This document shows positions 32,774-40,706 of a stretch of 64,000 nucleotides of DNA, one piece after another (position 1 is the first letter of the stretch; each line of letters begins with the position of its first letter). A program made the translations under genes and the position numbers. Origin of the DNA: Candidatus Thermoflexus tengchongensis (GTDB lineage Bacteria; Chloroflexota; Anaerolineae; Thermoflexales; Thermoflexaceae); contig JAEVEX010000054.1 in the NCBI GenBank assembly GCA_016842085.1, positions 1 through 64,000 on the forward strand, given 5' to 3'. The notes beneath the pieces were generated by a model, which was given only the letters and a program-made list of their open reading frames with translations, was not told the origin of the DNA and made no database searches.

Positions 32774-34363
32774 TCATGCCACGAGTTTGCCCGGGTTCAT
32801 CCGTCCATGGGGATCCACCGTCCGGAAGACCGCGCGCAGGATGGCCAGGCCGAGCGCGCCCTTCTCCGCCTCCAGGTAAGGCTGGTGATCCACCCCCACC
32901 CCATGCTGATGGCTGATCGTCCCTTTCAACCGCAGGATCGCCTCGCTGGCGGCCTGCTTCAGACGCCGCCAGCGCTCCAGATTCTCCTCCGGATCCGAAG
33001 CCAGGCGGAACATAAACGTGGTGTAGACGTTGGCCCCATGCGGGTAAACATGCGAAATGTGGCTGAACACATACACGCGTTCTCCCATATCCGCCAGACC
33101 ATGGCGCAATGCCTCCTCGATGGCGGCGACCATGCGGGGCACCCGCGCCCAGATCACGGCCGTCTCCAGCGTGTCCACCGCGTAACCGAGCTCCCACAGG
33201 GTGTTGCGCAGATAAGGCGAGCGGAACCGCTGACGGAGCCATTCCCGGGCGAAACGGCTCCCGAGGGATCGGCCTCCGTGCCGCGCGGCCATATGATGAA
33301 CCTCGGCCATCGCCGCATGGACCACCCGGCGTGCCCCGGCGGTGGCGACCAGAAGCATACAGCGGGTTCCCCCCAATCCCCGCAGGCGCAGCCAGCCTTC
33401 CAGCAAACGGACCAGCCGCTCCCGTCCCGTCAGGCGCAGCGTGATGCGAGTCTCCTCCGGCGTGCTCAGCCGGAGCATCGCGAGCGGCAGCCCGGCCTGA
33501 ACCATCTCCCGCATCGCGGCCAGGCCTTCCGCGAACTCCGGGAAAAAGAAGGTCTGGAACGCTTCGACCTCCGGGAGCGGGCGCACCCGCAGGGTTGCCT
33601 CGGTCAGGACCCCCATCCGGCCCTCTGAACCCAGGACCAGGTGGCGGAGATCAGGCCCGGCTGCGGAAGGCGGGCAGATGGGAAGAAGAAGGGGCCCCTT
33701 CGGGGTCTCCACCCGCCCGCCGACGAAGAGGTCCTCGATGCGCCCATAGCCCAGGGCGAACTGACCGACAGAGCGGGTCATCACCCAGCCCCCCAGGGTC
33801 GAGTATTCAAACGATTGCGGGTAGTGCCCCAGGGTGAAGCCATGCGCGCGCAGCGTGGCCTCCAGATCCGGGCCCCGGATGCCGGCCTGGAAGGTGGCCA
33901 GGGCGCTCACCGGATCCAGCCCGAGCAGACGGTTCATGCGCTGGAGATCGATGGCGAGGGCGGGGCGGGGATCGGGGAGCACCCGCACATGCCCGACCAC
34001 ACTGGTGCCGCCGCCGTAGGGCACCACCCGCGCCCCCACCATCTCCGCGTAGGCCAGCAGGGCGCGCACCTCTTCATTCGTTTCGGGAAAGGCCACCCCA
34101 TCCGGTGCCTGGAATCGTCCACTGCGGACGGCGATCCAGTCCGGAAGGCCCTGACCGGCCGCGTGATGCAGCCGGATCTCCGGATCCGTCCGGATCAGGG
34201 GATGAGGGGGAAGGCGGGAAGGAGGGATGACGGCCAGCGCTTCTTCCAGCGTGCAATCCCGGGGCGGAGTTCCCGGACCGAGCTGCTCCTCCAGGAACTG
34301 AAGGGCGGAGGAGGGTAGAGGAACGGTCACCGAGCGTTCACCCCATCCATTCCAGCGGCGCAT
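32774..34363 (-). CDS. FAD-linked oxidase, alkyldihydroxyacetonephosphate synthase-like
   Basis: A 529-residue FAD_binding_4 protein. The FAD site includes VPYGGGTSVVGHV (about 118-130) and LGHYPQSFEYSTLGGWVMTR. The second part has VLGSEGRMGVLTEATL. Near the C-terminus are FSHISHVYPHGANVYTTF and the His-rich ISHQHGVGVDHQPYL, ending RTVDPHGRMNPGKLV. These blocks fit alkyl-DHAP synthases (AGPS), which swap the acyl group of acyl-DHAP for a fatty alcohol to make ether lipids, better than glycolate or D-lactate dehydrogenases. The latter remain an alternative given the GlcF-like neighbour. No peroxisomal-type extension is expected or seen. Confidence 0.85.
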   Translation of the reverse strand: MRRWNGWGERSVTVPLPSSALQFLEEQLGPGTPPRDCTLEEALAVIPPSRLPPHPLIRTDPEIRLHHAAGQGLPDWIAVRSGRFQAPDGVAFPETNEEVRALLAYAEMVGARVVPYGGGTSVVGHVRVLPDPRPALAIDLQRMNRLLGLDPVSALATFQAGIRGPDLEATLRAHGFTLGHYPQSFEYSTLGGWVMTRSVGQFALGYGRIEDLFVGGRVETPKGPLLLPICPPSAAGPDLRHLVLGSEGRMGVLTEATLRVRPLPEVEAFQTFFFPEFAEGLAAMREMVQAGLPLAMLRLSTPEETRITLRLTGRERLVRLLEGWLRLRGLGGTRCMLLVATAGARRVVHAAMAEVHHMAARHGGRSLGSRFAREWLRQRFRSPYLRNTLWELGYAVDTLETAVIWARVPRMVAAIEEALRHGLADMGERVYVFSHISHVYPHGANVYTTFMFRLASDPEENLERWRRLKQAASEAILRLKGTISHQHGVGVDHQPYLEAEKGALGLAILRAVFRTVDPHGRMNPGKLVA

Positions 34364-34422
34364 GGAAGGCTCCGGCGAAGAAGATCAGGCGCATCTCTCC
34401 TCTTCCCCTATCCAGAGGCCTG

Positions 34423-34836
34423 TCACAGAAAAGCAGCGAAAAATCTCCGCAGCCGCTCGAGATCGTCCAGGTTGGATTGAAGAATTTCGTAGACGATCCG
34501 GCGATCCACCTCCATGTATTCATGAACCAGGATATTGCGAAACCCGATCATGCGTATCCATTTCTCTTTCAGCTCCGGTTCCAATCCGGCTCGTTCGGCC
34601 AGAATCGCTGGAATGTCGCTATACCATCGGACCTCTCCCAGACCGAGATCGGCAATGATATGGTTGCCCATATCCAGGAGAGCCTCGATGGCGAGCTGCA
34701 GGAAGCGCTCCGCGCTGCCGTAGCGCTCGGGGTCCTCAATGAATTCCTCAAAACGGTAGCGTTGCAGACGACGCAGGATCTCCAGATATTCATCCAGCTT
34801 GCGAAGTCGACGTTGAAGAACTTCCGGTCGAACCAT
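34423..34836 (-). CDS. hepT: HepT-type HEPN toxin
   Basis: A 137-residue HEPN ribonuclease-type protein (DUF86). It carries the exact RX4HXY motif RNILVHEY (about 103-110), which in HepT is the RNA-cleaving Arg/His and the Tyr that is AMPylated by MntA. GNHIIADLGLG and FLQLAIEALLDMGNH match the family's central helices. The ATG at 34836 has an AGGATT site and lies inside the 3' end of the upstream mntA by 47 nt. The pair forms a type VII toxin-antitoxin module. Confidence 0.9.
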   Translation of the reverse strand: MVRPEVLQRRLRKLDEYLEILRRLQRYRFEEFIEDPERYGSAERFLQLAIEALLDMGNHIIADLGLGEVRWYSDIPAILAERAGLEPELKEKWIRMIGFRNILVHEYMEVDRRIVYEILQSNLDDLERLRRFFAAFL

Positions 34837-35248
34837 GGAGAATCCTCCGTTTGTAAGCCTCCCGCTGCACCCGCAGATAGGGGACGAAATCCAGATACTG
34901 GCGCACAACGCGGGAGAAGAAGGCCCCGGGATCGAAATCATCGGTCCGGTAGATGATCCGGTTATGGCGGACCGCTTCGAACTTCAGGAGGATATCCTCG
35001 GTGTCCAGGAACACCACATCGACCCGGCAGAAGCCGTGACGGGCGAGGTCGGCCAGCAGCGATAGAAGGTCCGGCCGCGGGAACCCCCGGCGCACCAGGA
35101 TGGCCAGATCCAGGTCGCTCTCCGCATGCAGGCGGCCCTCGGCAGCGGAGCCGAAGAGGTAAACCGCTTCGATCTGGGGATATTTCCCGAAGATATCCGC
35201 CAGGCGGTCCAGGTTCGGAAAGGGGGCGCTCTCCAGACGATCTGGCAT
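34790..35248 (-). CDS. mntA: MntA-type antitoxin nucleotidyltransferase
   Basis: A 152-residue minimal nucleotidyltransferase. GSX10DXD is exact in FGSAAEGRLHAESDLDLAI (about 34-52). The third acid is in CRVDVVFLD (about 82-90). MntA enzymes neutralise HepT by adding AMP units to its Tyr. The start at 35248 is decided by GGAGGGAG seven bases upstream and by a TATAAT box at 35280-35285 that lies before, and would exclude, the two earlier ATGs. The stop lies inside hepT, coupling the two. Confidence 0.9.
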   Translation of the reverse strand: MPDRLESAPFPNLDRLADIFGKYPQIEAVYLFGSAAEGRLHAESDLDLAILVRRGFPRPDLLSLLADLARHGFCRVDVVFLDTEDILLKFEAVRHNRIIYRTDDFDPGAFFSRVVRQYLDFVPYLRVQREAYKRRILHGSTGSSSTSTSQAG

Positions 35249-35279
35249 GGATTCTCCCTCCGCGGGATCCGACATGGTC

Positions 35280-35285
35280 ATTATA
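35280..35285 (-). promoter_or_regulatory. -10 box of the mntA-hepT operon
   Basis: TATAAT on the minus strand, with a weak -35 (TTTGGG) 17 nt upstream. The expected start of transcription near 35273 leaves a leader of about 25 nt before the ATG at 35248. Confidence 0.6.
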
Positions 35286-35412
35286 GCGGACCGCTTCCTC
35301 TCCCCAAACGGGCAGGTCCGGCCCTGGCCGTTTGAGGGAGGCGCAGGCCCGGAGCTCGCAGTATGCTGTAAGGAGGCAGGACCTGCTGGCAGATATCTCG
35401 GAGGAGGAGACG

Positions 35413-36414
35413 ATGGACCGGGAAGCACGTAATCTGCTCGTGGCGCTCTCCGAGGCGATGGCGGAGGCGGTGGCCCGTGGGGCTGCGGCCACAGTGACGG
35501 TGGATGCCCGGGACCGGTTGCCGGCCACCGGAGTGGGTTATGCGGCGGATCTGGTGCTGACGGCGGATCACGTCGTTGAGCGGGAGGAAATCCGCATCGT
35601 GTTGCCCGATGGCCGGGAGCGCTCCGCCGTTCGGATCGGCCGGGATCCTTCCACCGACCTGGCGTTGTTGCGGGTGATGGAGGGGTCCGTCCCCATCCTG
35701 GAGATCGCGGAGCGGGAGCCGCGGGTGGGACAGCTCGTCCTCGCCCTGGGCCGCCCGGGCGCGGAGGGCATTCAGGCCAGCCTGGGGGTGATCAGCGCCA
35801 TCGGCGGCGCGTTGCGCACCCCCTGGGGCGGATGGCTGGAGCGCTACATCCGCACCGATGTCACCATGTATCCAGGGTTCTCCGGCGGCCCGCTGATCGA
35901 TACGGAGGGGCGGGCGCTGGGGATCAACACCTCAGGCCTGGTGGGGATCCCGCTGACGATCCCGATCCGGCTGGCGTGGCGGGTGGCGGAGGCCCTGGCG
36001 CAGGAGGGCCGGGTGCGTCGAGGATACCTGGGTGTGCGCACTCAGGCTGTGCCGCTGGCCCCCGCCCAGCAGGAGCGGCTGGGACGAGCCCAGGGCCGCG
36101 GATTGCTGATTGTGGGAATTGAGGAGGGAAGCCCGGCCGCCCAGGGAGGTCTCCGGGTGGGGGATATCCTCACGGGGTTCCATGGGCAGCCGGTGGAAGA
36201 TCCGGAGGACCTCCAGGCCCGGCTCATGGGGGAAGTGGTGGGCCGTGCTGTGGAACTCGAGGTGCTTCGGGGGGAGGAGCGACGGATCCTGACGGTCGTC
36301 GTGGGTGAACGCCGGGAGGCGCGAGAGGAGGAGCGATGGCCATTCCGGGGCGGACCGCGGTGGGGCTTCCGGCGGCGGTGGATGCCGCCCTGGGCGCCCT
36401 GGTGGAGCAGGTGA
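35413..36414 (+). CDS. HtrA/DegP-like serine protease with PDZ domain
   Basis: A 333-residue trypsin-fold protease with one PDZ domain. The catalytic triad is visible: His in VLTADHVV (about 55), Asp in PSTDLALL (about 84) and Ser in FSGGPLID (about 157). The PDZ spans about 215-300 (RRGYLGVRTQAVPL, GSPAAQGGLRVGDILTGF). The C-terminus is rich in Trp, Arg and Pro (RWGFRRRWMPPWAPWW). No signal peptide or membrane anchor is present, so it should be cytosolic, unlike classical DegP. The ATG follows GGAGGAGGAGACG. Its 3' end overlaps the second protease gene by 79 nt. Confidence 0.9.
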   Translation: MDREARNLLVALSEAMAEAVARGAAATVTVDARDRLPATGVGYAADLVLTADHVVEREEIRIVLPDGRERSAVRIGRDPSTDLALLRVMEGSVPILEIAEREPRVGQLVLALGRPGAEGIQASLGVISAIGGALRTPWGGWLERYIRTDVTMYPGFSGGPLIDTEGRALGINTSGLVGIPLTIPIRLAWRVAEALAQEGRVRRGYLGVRTQAVPLAPAQQERLGRAQGRGLLIVGIEEGSPAAQGGLRVGDILTGFHGQPVEDPEDLQARLMGEVVGRAVELEVLRGEERRILTVVVGERREAREEERWPFRGGPRWGFRRRWMPPWAPWWSR

Positions 36415-36941
36415 TCCCCTGTGTGGTCCAGGTATGGAACGGCCGGGGTGGATTCGGGGCCGGCCTGATCTGGCGGCCCGGGATCGTCATAACCAGCGCC
36501 CATCTGCTGGCCCCGGGCGCGCATCGCGTGATCCTGTGGACCGGGGAGGCGCTCCCGGCGGAGGTGGTGGGCGTCGATGCGGAGATCGACCTGGCCGTGC
36601 TGCGCCTCCCCCGCCCGGAGGGCCAGGCGATACCGGTTCGGGAGCCTGGAACCCTTCCCGTGGGATCCCTGGTGCTGGCCCTGGGCCACCCCTGGGGTGA
36701 CCGATACGCGGCGAGCCTGGGCGTGTTCAGCGGATGGGTCCTCGCTCGAACCCGCGGGCCGCGGGGGATCCTTCGCCTGCTGCGGACCGATGCGATCCTG
36801 GCTCCGGGCAACTCGGGCGGCCCTCTGCTGGATATGGGAGGACGGGTCGTGGGGATCAGCACCATGGTCGTGGGTGGAGATCAGAGCCTGGCCGTTCCGG
36901 CCGATCTGGCGGAAGCGCTCGTGCAGAAGGTTTCCCGATGA
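36336..36941 (+). CDS. Trypsin-like serine protease without PDZ
   Basis: A 201-residue protease paralogous to the gene upstream but lacking a PDZ domain. Triad residues: His in VITSAHLL (about 56), Asp in EIDLAVLRL (about 84) and Ser in PGNSGGPLLD (about 160). No signal peptide is seen. It overlaps the first protease by 79 nt in a different frame, and its stop overlaps the ATG of a LuxR-type regulator, so the three genes are translationally coupled. Two intracellular HtrA-type proteases joined to a transcription factor is not an arrangement I recognise. Confidence 0.88.
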   Translation: MAIPGRTAVGLPAAVDAALGALVEQVIPCVVQVWNGRGGFGAGLIWRPGIVITSAHLLAPGAHRVILWTGEALPAEVVGVDAEIDLAVLRLPRPEGQAIPVREPGTLPVGSLVLALGHPWGDRYAASLGVFSGWVLARTRGPRGILRLLRTDAILAPGNSGGPLLDMGGRVVGISTMVVGGDQSLAVPADLAEALVQKVSR

Positions 36942-37561
36942 TCCGGGTGGCGATCGTTGCCAGCGTGCCAGCCCTTCGAGCAGGCCTCCGGGCGTTGCTG
37001 GAGGCCTCCGGGGAGATCCGGGTGGTGGAAGAGGCCTCCTCACCCGCGGATCTGGAGCTCTCTCCGGAGGTAGAGGTCATTGTGGCGGTCCTCGAGCCGG
37101 CGGCGGGGGAGACCGTGCGGCGCCGGTGGCAGCCCCTGGGTGCGGAGCGGGCGGTGCTCTTTCTCACGGAGAGCCCGGAATCCACCCGGATACTGTCCGC
37201 TCTCTCCCTCCCGGTCTATGGCGTGTTGCCCCTCGAAGCTTCTCCTGAAACCATGCGGGCCGCTGTCTGGGCGCTCCGGGAGGGCCTGATCGTCCTGGCC
37301 CCGGGTCTTGCGCCGTTTCCACGGCTTCTCCGGGAGCTCTCGGCCGCTGAGGAGGAGATCGTGGAACCGCTCACCCCGCGGGAGATCGAAGTGCTGCAGC
37401 TGCTGTCGCTGGGTCTGGCGAATAAAGAGATCGCCGCCCGGCTGGGCATCAGCGAACACACCGTCAAATTCCATCTCTCCGCCATCTACAGCAAACTGGG
37501 AGCCGCCAACCGCGCCGAAGCGGTCCGTCGAGGGTTGCAACGAGGGTTAATTCCGTTGTAA
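36938..37561 (+). CDS. LuxR/NarL-type regulator with degenerate receiver
   Basis: A 207-residue protein with NarL-type layout: receiver-like fold (about 1-115) and a C-terminal LuxR HTH (about 146-205, LTPREIEVLQLLSLGLANKE then ISEHTVKFHLSAIYSKLGA). The receiver lacks the usual chemistry. The N-terminal acidic pair reads IVASVPALRAGL instead of IVDDHP..., and the phospho-acceptor region reads VIVAVLEPAAGE with no Asp at the expected place. It is therefore probably not controlled by phosphorylation; ligand, proteolysis or protein contact are alternatives. It is coupled to two intracellular proteases, which could be its partners or its targets. Confidence 0.88.
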   Translation: MIRVAIVASVPALRAGLRALLEASGEIRVVEEASSPADLELSPEVEVIVAVLEPAAGETVRRRWQPLGAERAVLFLTESPESTRILSALSLPVYGVLPLEASPETMRAAVWALREGLIVLAPGLAPFPRLLRELSAAEEEIVEPLTPREIEVLQLLSLGLANKEIAARLGISEHTVKFHLSAIYSKLGAANRAEAVRRGLQRGLIPL

Positions 37562-37592
37562 ACGGGTGAGGCGCGTCTTCTTCAAGGAGCAG

Positions 37593-38210
37593 TTAAGCGT
37601 CCCGAAGGATTTGAAGCATTCGTTGAAGACAGCGGACAGCTCGCTGGAGGCTGGGCGCCGTCTGGCATGCGCGGCGAATATCCCATAACTCTTCTGCAAA
37701 TCTTCCCATTAGCGACGTATACAGGGGACCAACCTGCTGGCCGGAGCCGGTATCTGGGACGAGAGCTTTTTTGATCTGAATTCGACGGGACCTTTTAGCA
37801 AGCCGAATGATTTCCTGTTTGGGATCCGGTAGGTTTTCGGGGTTATCCGGGATCATGGTTTCGGAGATGCCGAGGAATTTGGCCATGTTGTGCCGATCCG
37901 CGATCAACCATGCTTCAACGGAGCGGACAGCGACACAGAAACAAAGGCGGGACGCAGGGCTCTGGTGTGCAAACCAGCGATTGCGCATGGCGGGCGCGCA
38001 CTCCGCCTCACGGTCCAGATCCACCAGGATCAGCCATGGATAGGGTTGGTGGGTTGCCGCAAGGTTATAGCCAGCTATTTTCTTTCGAAGATTTGCCTTT
38101 CCCCCCATGACAAAGATACGGCCAGGATCCCCGCCGGCGAAGCGGATGATCTGCTCAGCGATGATCTTATCGAGCTTTCCTTCGACGGCTGCGTGAACGA
38201 TCTGTGCCAT
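37593..38210 (-). CDS. Toprim-like protein of an ATPase-linked defence pair
   Basis: About 205 residues. The pattern AAVEGKLDKIIAEQII near the N-terminus and LILVDLDREAEC at about 63-74 fit the Toprim Glu and DxD metal site, as in DUF4276/DUF4435/RloB-like proteins. VRSVEAWLIAD (about 98-108) is also typical of this group. The ATG at 38210 directly follows GGAGGAGCGA; an in-frame TTG lies 12 nt earlier. It overlaps the upstream ATPase gene by 44 nt. In PARIS and OLD-like systems the Toprim protein is the effector nuclease released by the ATPase. That role is inferred from context and fold, not shown. Confidence 0.75.
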   Translation of the reverse strand: MAQIVHAAVEGKLDKIIAEQIIRFAGGDPGRIFVMGGKANLRKKIAGYNLAATHQPYPWLILVDLDREAECAPAMRNRWFAHQSPASRLCFCVAVRSVEAWLIADRHNMAKFLGISETMIPDNPENLPDPKQEIIRLAKRSRRIQIKKALVPDTGSGQQVGPLYTSLMGRFAEELWDIRRACQTAPSLQRAVRCLQRMLQILRDA

Positions 38211-39375
38211 TCGCTCCTCCAAGGAGGGAGGGGAGCCGGTGCGCTTTCTGGGGTCCTGTGTAGGTCATGGCAATCTCCCCGATGGAGAGGCCGCCTTCCA
38301 GGAGATCCCGGGCCTCCTGGATGTCAGCGATCGGTTTGGCCTGGGTGCCTTCCGATCCAGGGATCAGGAGGATCACCTCACCCAGGCCGATGCCCTCATC
38401 CTGGAGCAGCTCAATCGAGTGGGTGCTTACGATGATCTGGCGCCGGGTGCGCTCTTGAACGCTGGCGAACATCTGAGGGATGTAGCGGATGATTTCCGGG
38501 TGAAGGGAGAGCTCTGGCTCTTCGAGAAGCAAGGGGCCGCGCCCTTCCAGAATGGACCATAGCAATCCGAGCAGGCGCAGCGTTCCATCGGAAAATTGAT
38601 CTTCATCCTGCCATGCGCCCCGTGGACGCCAGTGCTGGTAGCGTGCCCGGAGATGCGGGGTTCCCCGCTCATCCCGCCAGAGTTCGATATCTGTCAGCTG
38701 GGGAACAGCAATGCGGAGGGCCTCCTCGATCCGGCGTAGCCAGGCCCTTCGGGTCCTCTCAGGGGTCCGGGCGATCTGCTCCAGGAAATCCCCGCCGTAA
38801 GGGTCATGGCTGCGCCCGATGGAGCGCTCAGGCTCGCGGATGAGCTGCGGAACGATGTGGAGATACCGCACAGAGGCAAAGAAGTTCGCCAGATCACGAA
38901 AAGCCTGGTTACGGGCCACCTGCTCCAGATGCGTCTGGGTCAATCGTTCCGGATCATCCCGGTCTTCCTCCAGCGGACGCTCCAGCAGAGTCTCTGTGTG
39001 CCCGGTTCGTGGATGATGCCGGCGCACAACTTCCCTTCGGATGATAGGGCGGCGCAGGTTATCCTGGCCAAAGGCCAGCTCGTATTCCCAGACGGGCGCT
39101 TCCGGTTTTCCAGAGGGGGCGACCCATACGTGGATCTCCACATCGGGAGGCGTGCGAGCGGCTAAGCAGCGGATCGCGCTTACCCCGCCCCGCCGGCGCA
39201 CAGCGGACAGCAACCCGCCGCCTTCCGAAACCAGATCTCGCAGGAATCGGAACGCGTCCAGCAGATTTGACTTCCCGGATGCGTTTGGCCCTACCAGGAA
39301 GACCCGCCGGCGCAATTTCAGATCGATTTCGCGGAAGTTCTTCCAGTTCCTTAGCTTCAGTCGGGAAAATATCAT
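38167..39375 (-). CDS. ABC-type AAA ATPase of a defence pair
   Basis: A 402-residue SMC/ABC-fold ATPase (AAA_21 type). It starts MIFSRLKLRNWKNFREIDL, then Walker A GPNASGKSN (about 29-37), signature FSDGTLRLL, Walker B LLLEEPELSLHP, and switch His in IVSTHSIELL. The insertion between Walker A and the signature is about 230 residues with no coiled-coil hinge, as in RloA/AriA/OLD-type ATPases, not in RecF or SMC. The ATG at 39375 is preceded by GAAGGAAAT; two earlier Met codons are possible. The partner is the Toprim gene downstream, with which it overlaps. Confidence 0.85.
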   Translation of the reverse strand: MIFSRLKLRNWKNFREIDLKLRRRVFLVGPNASGKSNLLDAFRFLRDLVSEGGGLLSAVRRRGGVSAIRCLAARTPPDVEIHVWVAPSGKPEAPVWEYELAFGQDNLRRPIIRREVVRRHHPRTGHTETLLERPLEEDRDDPERLTQTHLEQVARNQAFRDLANFFASVRYLHIVPQLIREPERSIGRSHDPYGGDFLEQIARTPERTRRAWLRRIEEALRIAVPQLTDIELWRDERGTPHLRARYQHWRPRGAWQDEDQFSDGTLRLLGLLWSILEGRGPLLLEEPELSLHPEIIRYIPQMFASVQERTRRQIIVSTHSIELLQDEGIGLGEVILLIPGSEGTQAKPIADIQEARDLLEGGLSIGEIAMTYTGPQKAHRLPSLLGGANGTDRSRSRRRKAR

Positions 39376-39496
39376 GGTGATTTCCTTCGCAGACATCCCG
39401 GGACTCCATAAGGAGGATAACTCTATACTGTCTGCCATTCAACCGGCGTGATCAATTGACCGTGTAATAATATTGTAGGGCATGACTTGTGGATGT

Positions 39497-40209
39497 GTCG
39501 AATGAATTCGACCGCAAAGGGTCTTCGGCCGGTGGCCGGCCTGCGCCGGCCGGGAGAGGAGTTTCGTGCCGGCGAAGGCCGGCACCTGGCGCGGCAGCGC
39601 CTCTCAGGGCCGATTTCCAATCGGCGCACAGCGCCGACGTCTGGCGCGCGAGGCGGGTCGAATGAATTCGACCGCAAAGGGCCTTCGGCCAGTGGCCGGC
39701 CTGCGCCGGCCGGGAGAGGAGTTTCGTGCCGGCGAAGGCCGGCACCTGGCGCGGAAGCGCCTCCCAGGGCCGATTTCCAATCGGCGCACAGCGCCGACGT
39801 CTGGCGCGCGAGGCAGGTCGAAGGAATTCGACCGCAAAGGCCTTTGGCCAGTGGCCGGCCTGCGCCGGCCGGGAGAGGAGTTTCGTGCCGGCGAAGGCCG
39901 GCACCTGGTGCGGCAGCGCCTCCCAGGGCCGATTTCCAATCGGCGCACAGCGCCAGCGCCTGGCGCGCGAGGCGGGTCGAATGAATTCGACCTCAAAGGG
40001 CCTTCGGCCAGCGGCCGGCCGGCGCCGGCCGGGGTATCGCGTCGGCGAAGGCCGACGCTTGGTGCGAAGCACCCCGGGAGGCCGATTTCGAATCGGCGCG
40101 ATGGGCCGATGGCCGGCCTGCGCCGGCCGGAATGCTTTTTGCGTCGGTGGAGGCCGACGTGCGGCGCGGAGCGCCTCGGGGAGCCGATTTCCATCGGCGC
40201 GATGAGCCG
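39497..40209. repeat. Tandem compound palindrome array II (about 160-bp units)
   Basis: Units begin with GTCGAATGAATTCGAC at 39497, 39657, 39817 (one base changed) and 39976, i.e. periods of 160, 160 and 159 bp. A fifth, truncated unit lies at about 40103-40209. Each unit is a fixed series of palindromes: GTCGAATGAATTCGAC, GGCCTTCGGCC, GGCCGGCCTGCGCCGGCC, GTGCCGGCGAAGGCCGGCAC, GGCGCGGCAGCGCC, GGCCGATTTCCAATCGGC. Base changes in one arm are often matched in the other. It shares all modules with 9384-9765. It fills most of the 950-bp gene-free space between the ATPase and thioredoxin genes. Confidence 0.95.
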
Positions 40210-40222
40210 CGAGCCCCAATTT

Positions 40223-40251
40223 TTGACGATCTCCTCTCCTCCGCATAGACT
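40223..40251 (+). promoter_or_regulatory. Promoter of the thioredoxin gene
   Basis: -35 TTGACG (40223-40228), 17-nt spacer, -10 TAGACT (40246-40251), about 76 nt before the thioredoxin ATG. It begins just after the palindrome array. Confidence 0.6.
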
Positions 40252-40327
40252 CAAAACGTATCTTCCCTGGTAGGACAGCGGTCCTGCACTTCGAGAGTGC
40301 GCATCTTCCTTCCAGGAGGCATCTTCG

Positions 40328-40672
40328 ATGGGCGAACATGAGGTCGTGATCACCGCGCAGAATTTCGAGCAGGAGGTTCTCAAATCCGAGAAGCCGGTCC
40401 TGGTGGATTTCTGGGCGGAGTGGTGCGGGCCGTGCAAGGCCCTGGAGCCCATCGTGGCGCAGATCGCCCGGGAATACGCCCAGGTCCTGAAGGTCGGCAA
40501 ACTGAATGTGGACGATTACCCGGAGCTGGCCATGCGATATGGGGTGATGGGCATTCCGACCCTCATCCTGTTTAAGGAGGGCCGGGAGGTCGCCCGCATC
40601 ATCGGGTATCAGCCCCGGGAGCGTCTGCTCCGTCAGATCCTCCCTCATCTCCAGCCCCAGCCTCAGCGATAA
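40328..40672 (+). CDS. trxA: Thioredoxin
   Basis: A 114-residue thioredoxin. The redox motif WAEWCGPCKALEPI is at about 29-42, and the cis-Pro loop GVMGIPTLILFKEGREV is at about 75-91. Length and spacing are standard for TrxA; it reduces disulfides in cytosolic proteins such as ribonucleotide reductase. The ATG follows CCAGGAGGCATCTTCG. It stands alone between a palindrome array and a dispersed hairpin, and is likely driven by the promoter at 40223-40251. Confidence 0.97.
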   Translation: MGEHEVVITAQNFEQEVLKSEKPVLVDFWAEWCGPCKALEPIVAQIAREYAQVLKVGKLNVDDYPELAMRYGVMGIPTLILFKEGREVARIIGYQPRERLLRQILPHLQPQPQR

Positions 40673-40706
40673 CGGGCCGGGATGCATCGCTGGTCTCGAA
40701 CGCTTC

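Noticed and set aside
39497..40209. Possible CRISPR array
   Set aside because: Units are about 160 bp and repeat in full, with no unique spacers between short repeats; no cas genes are near.
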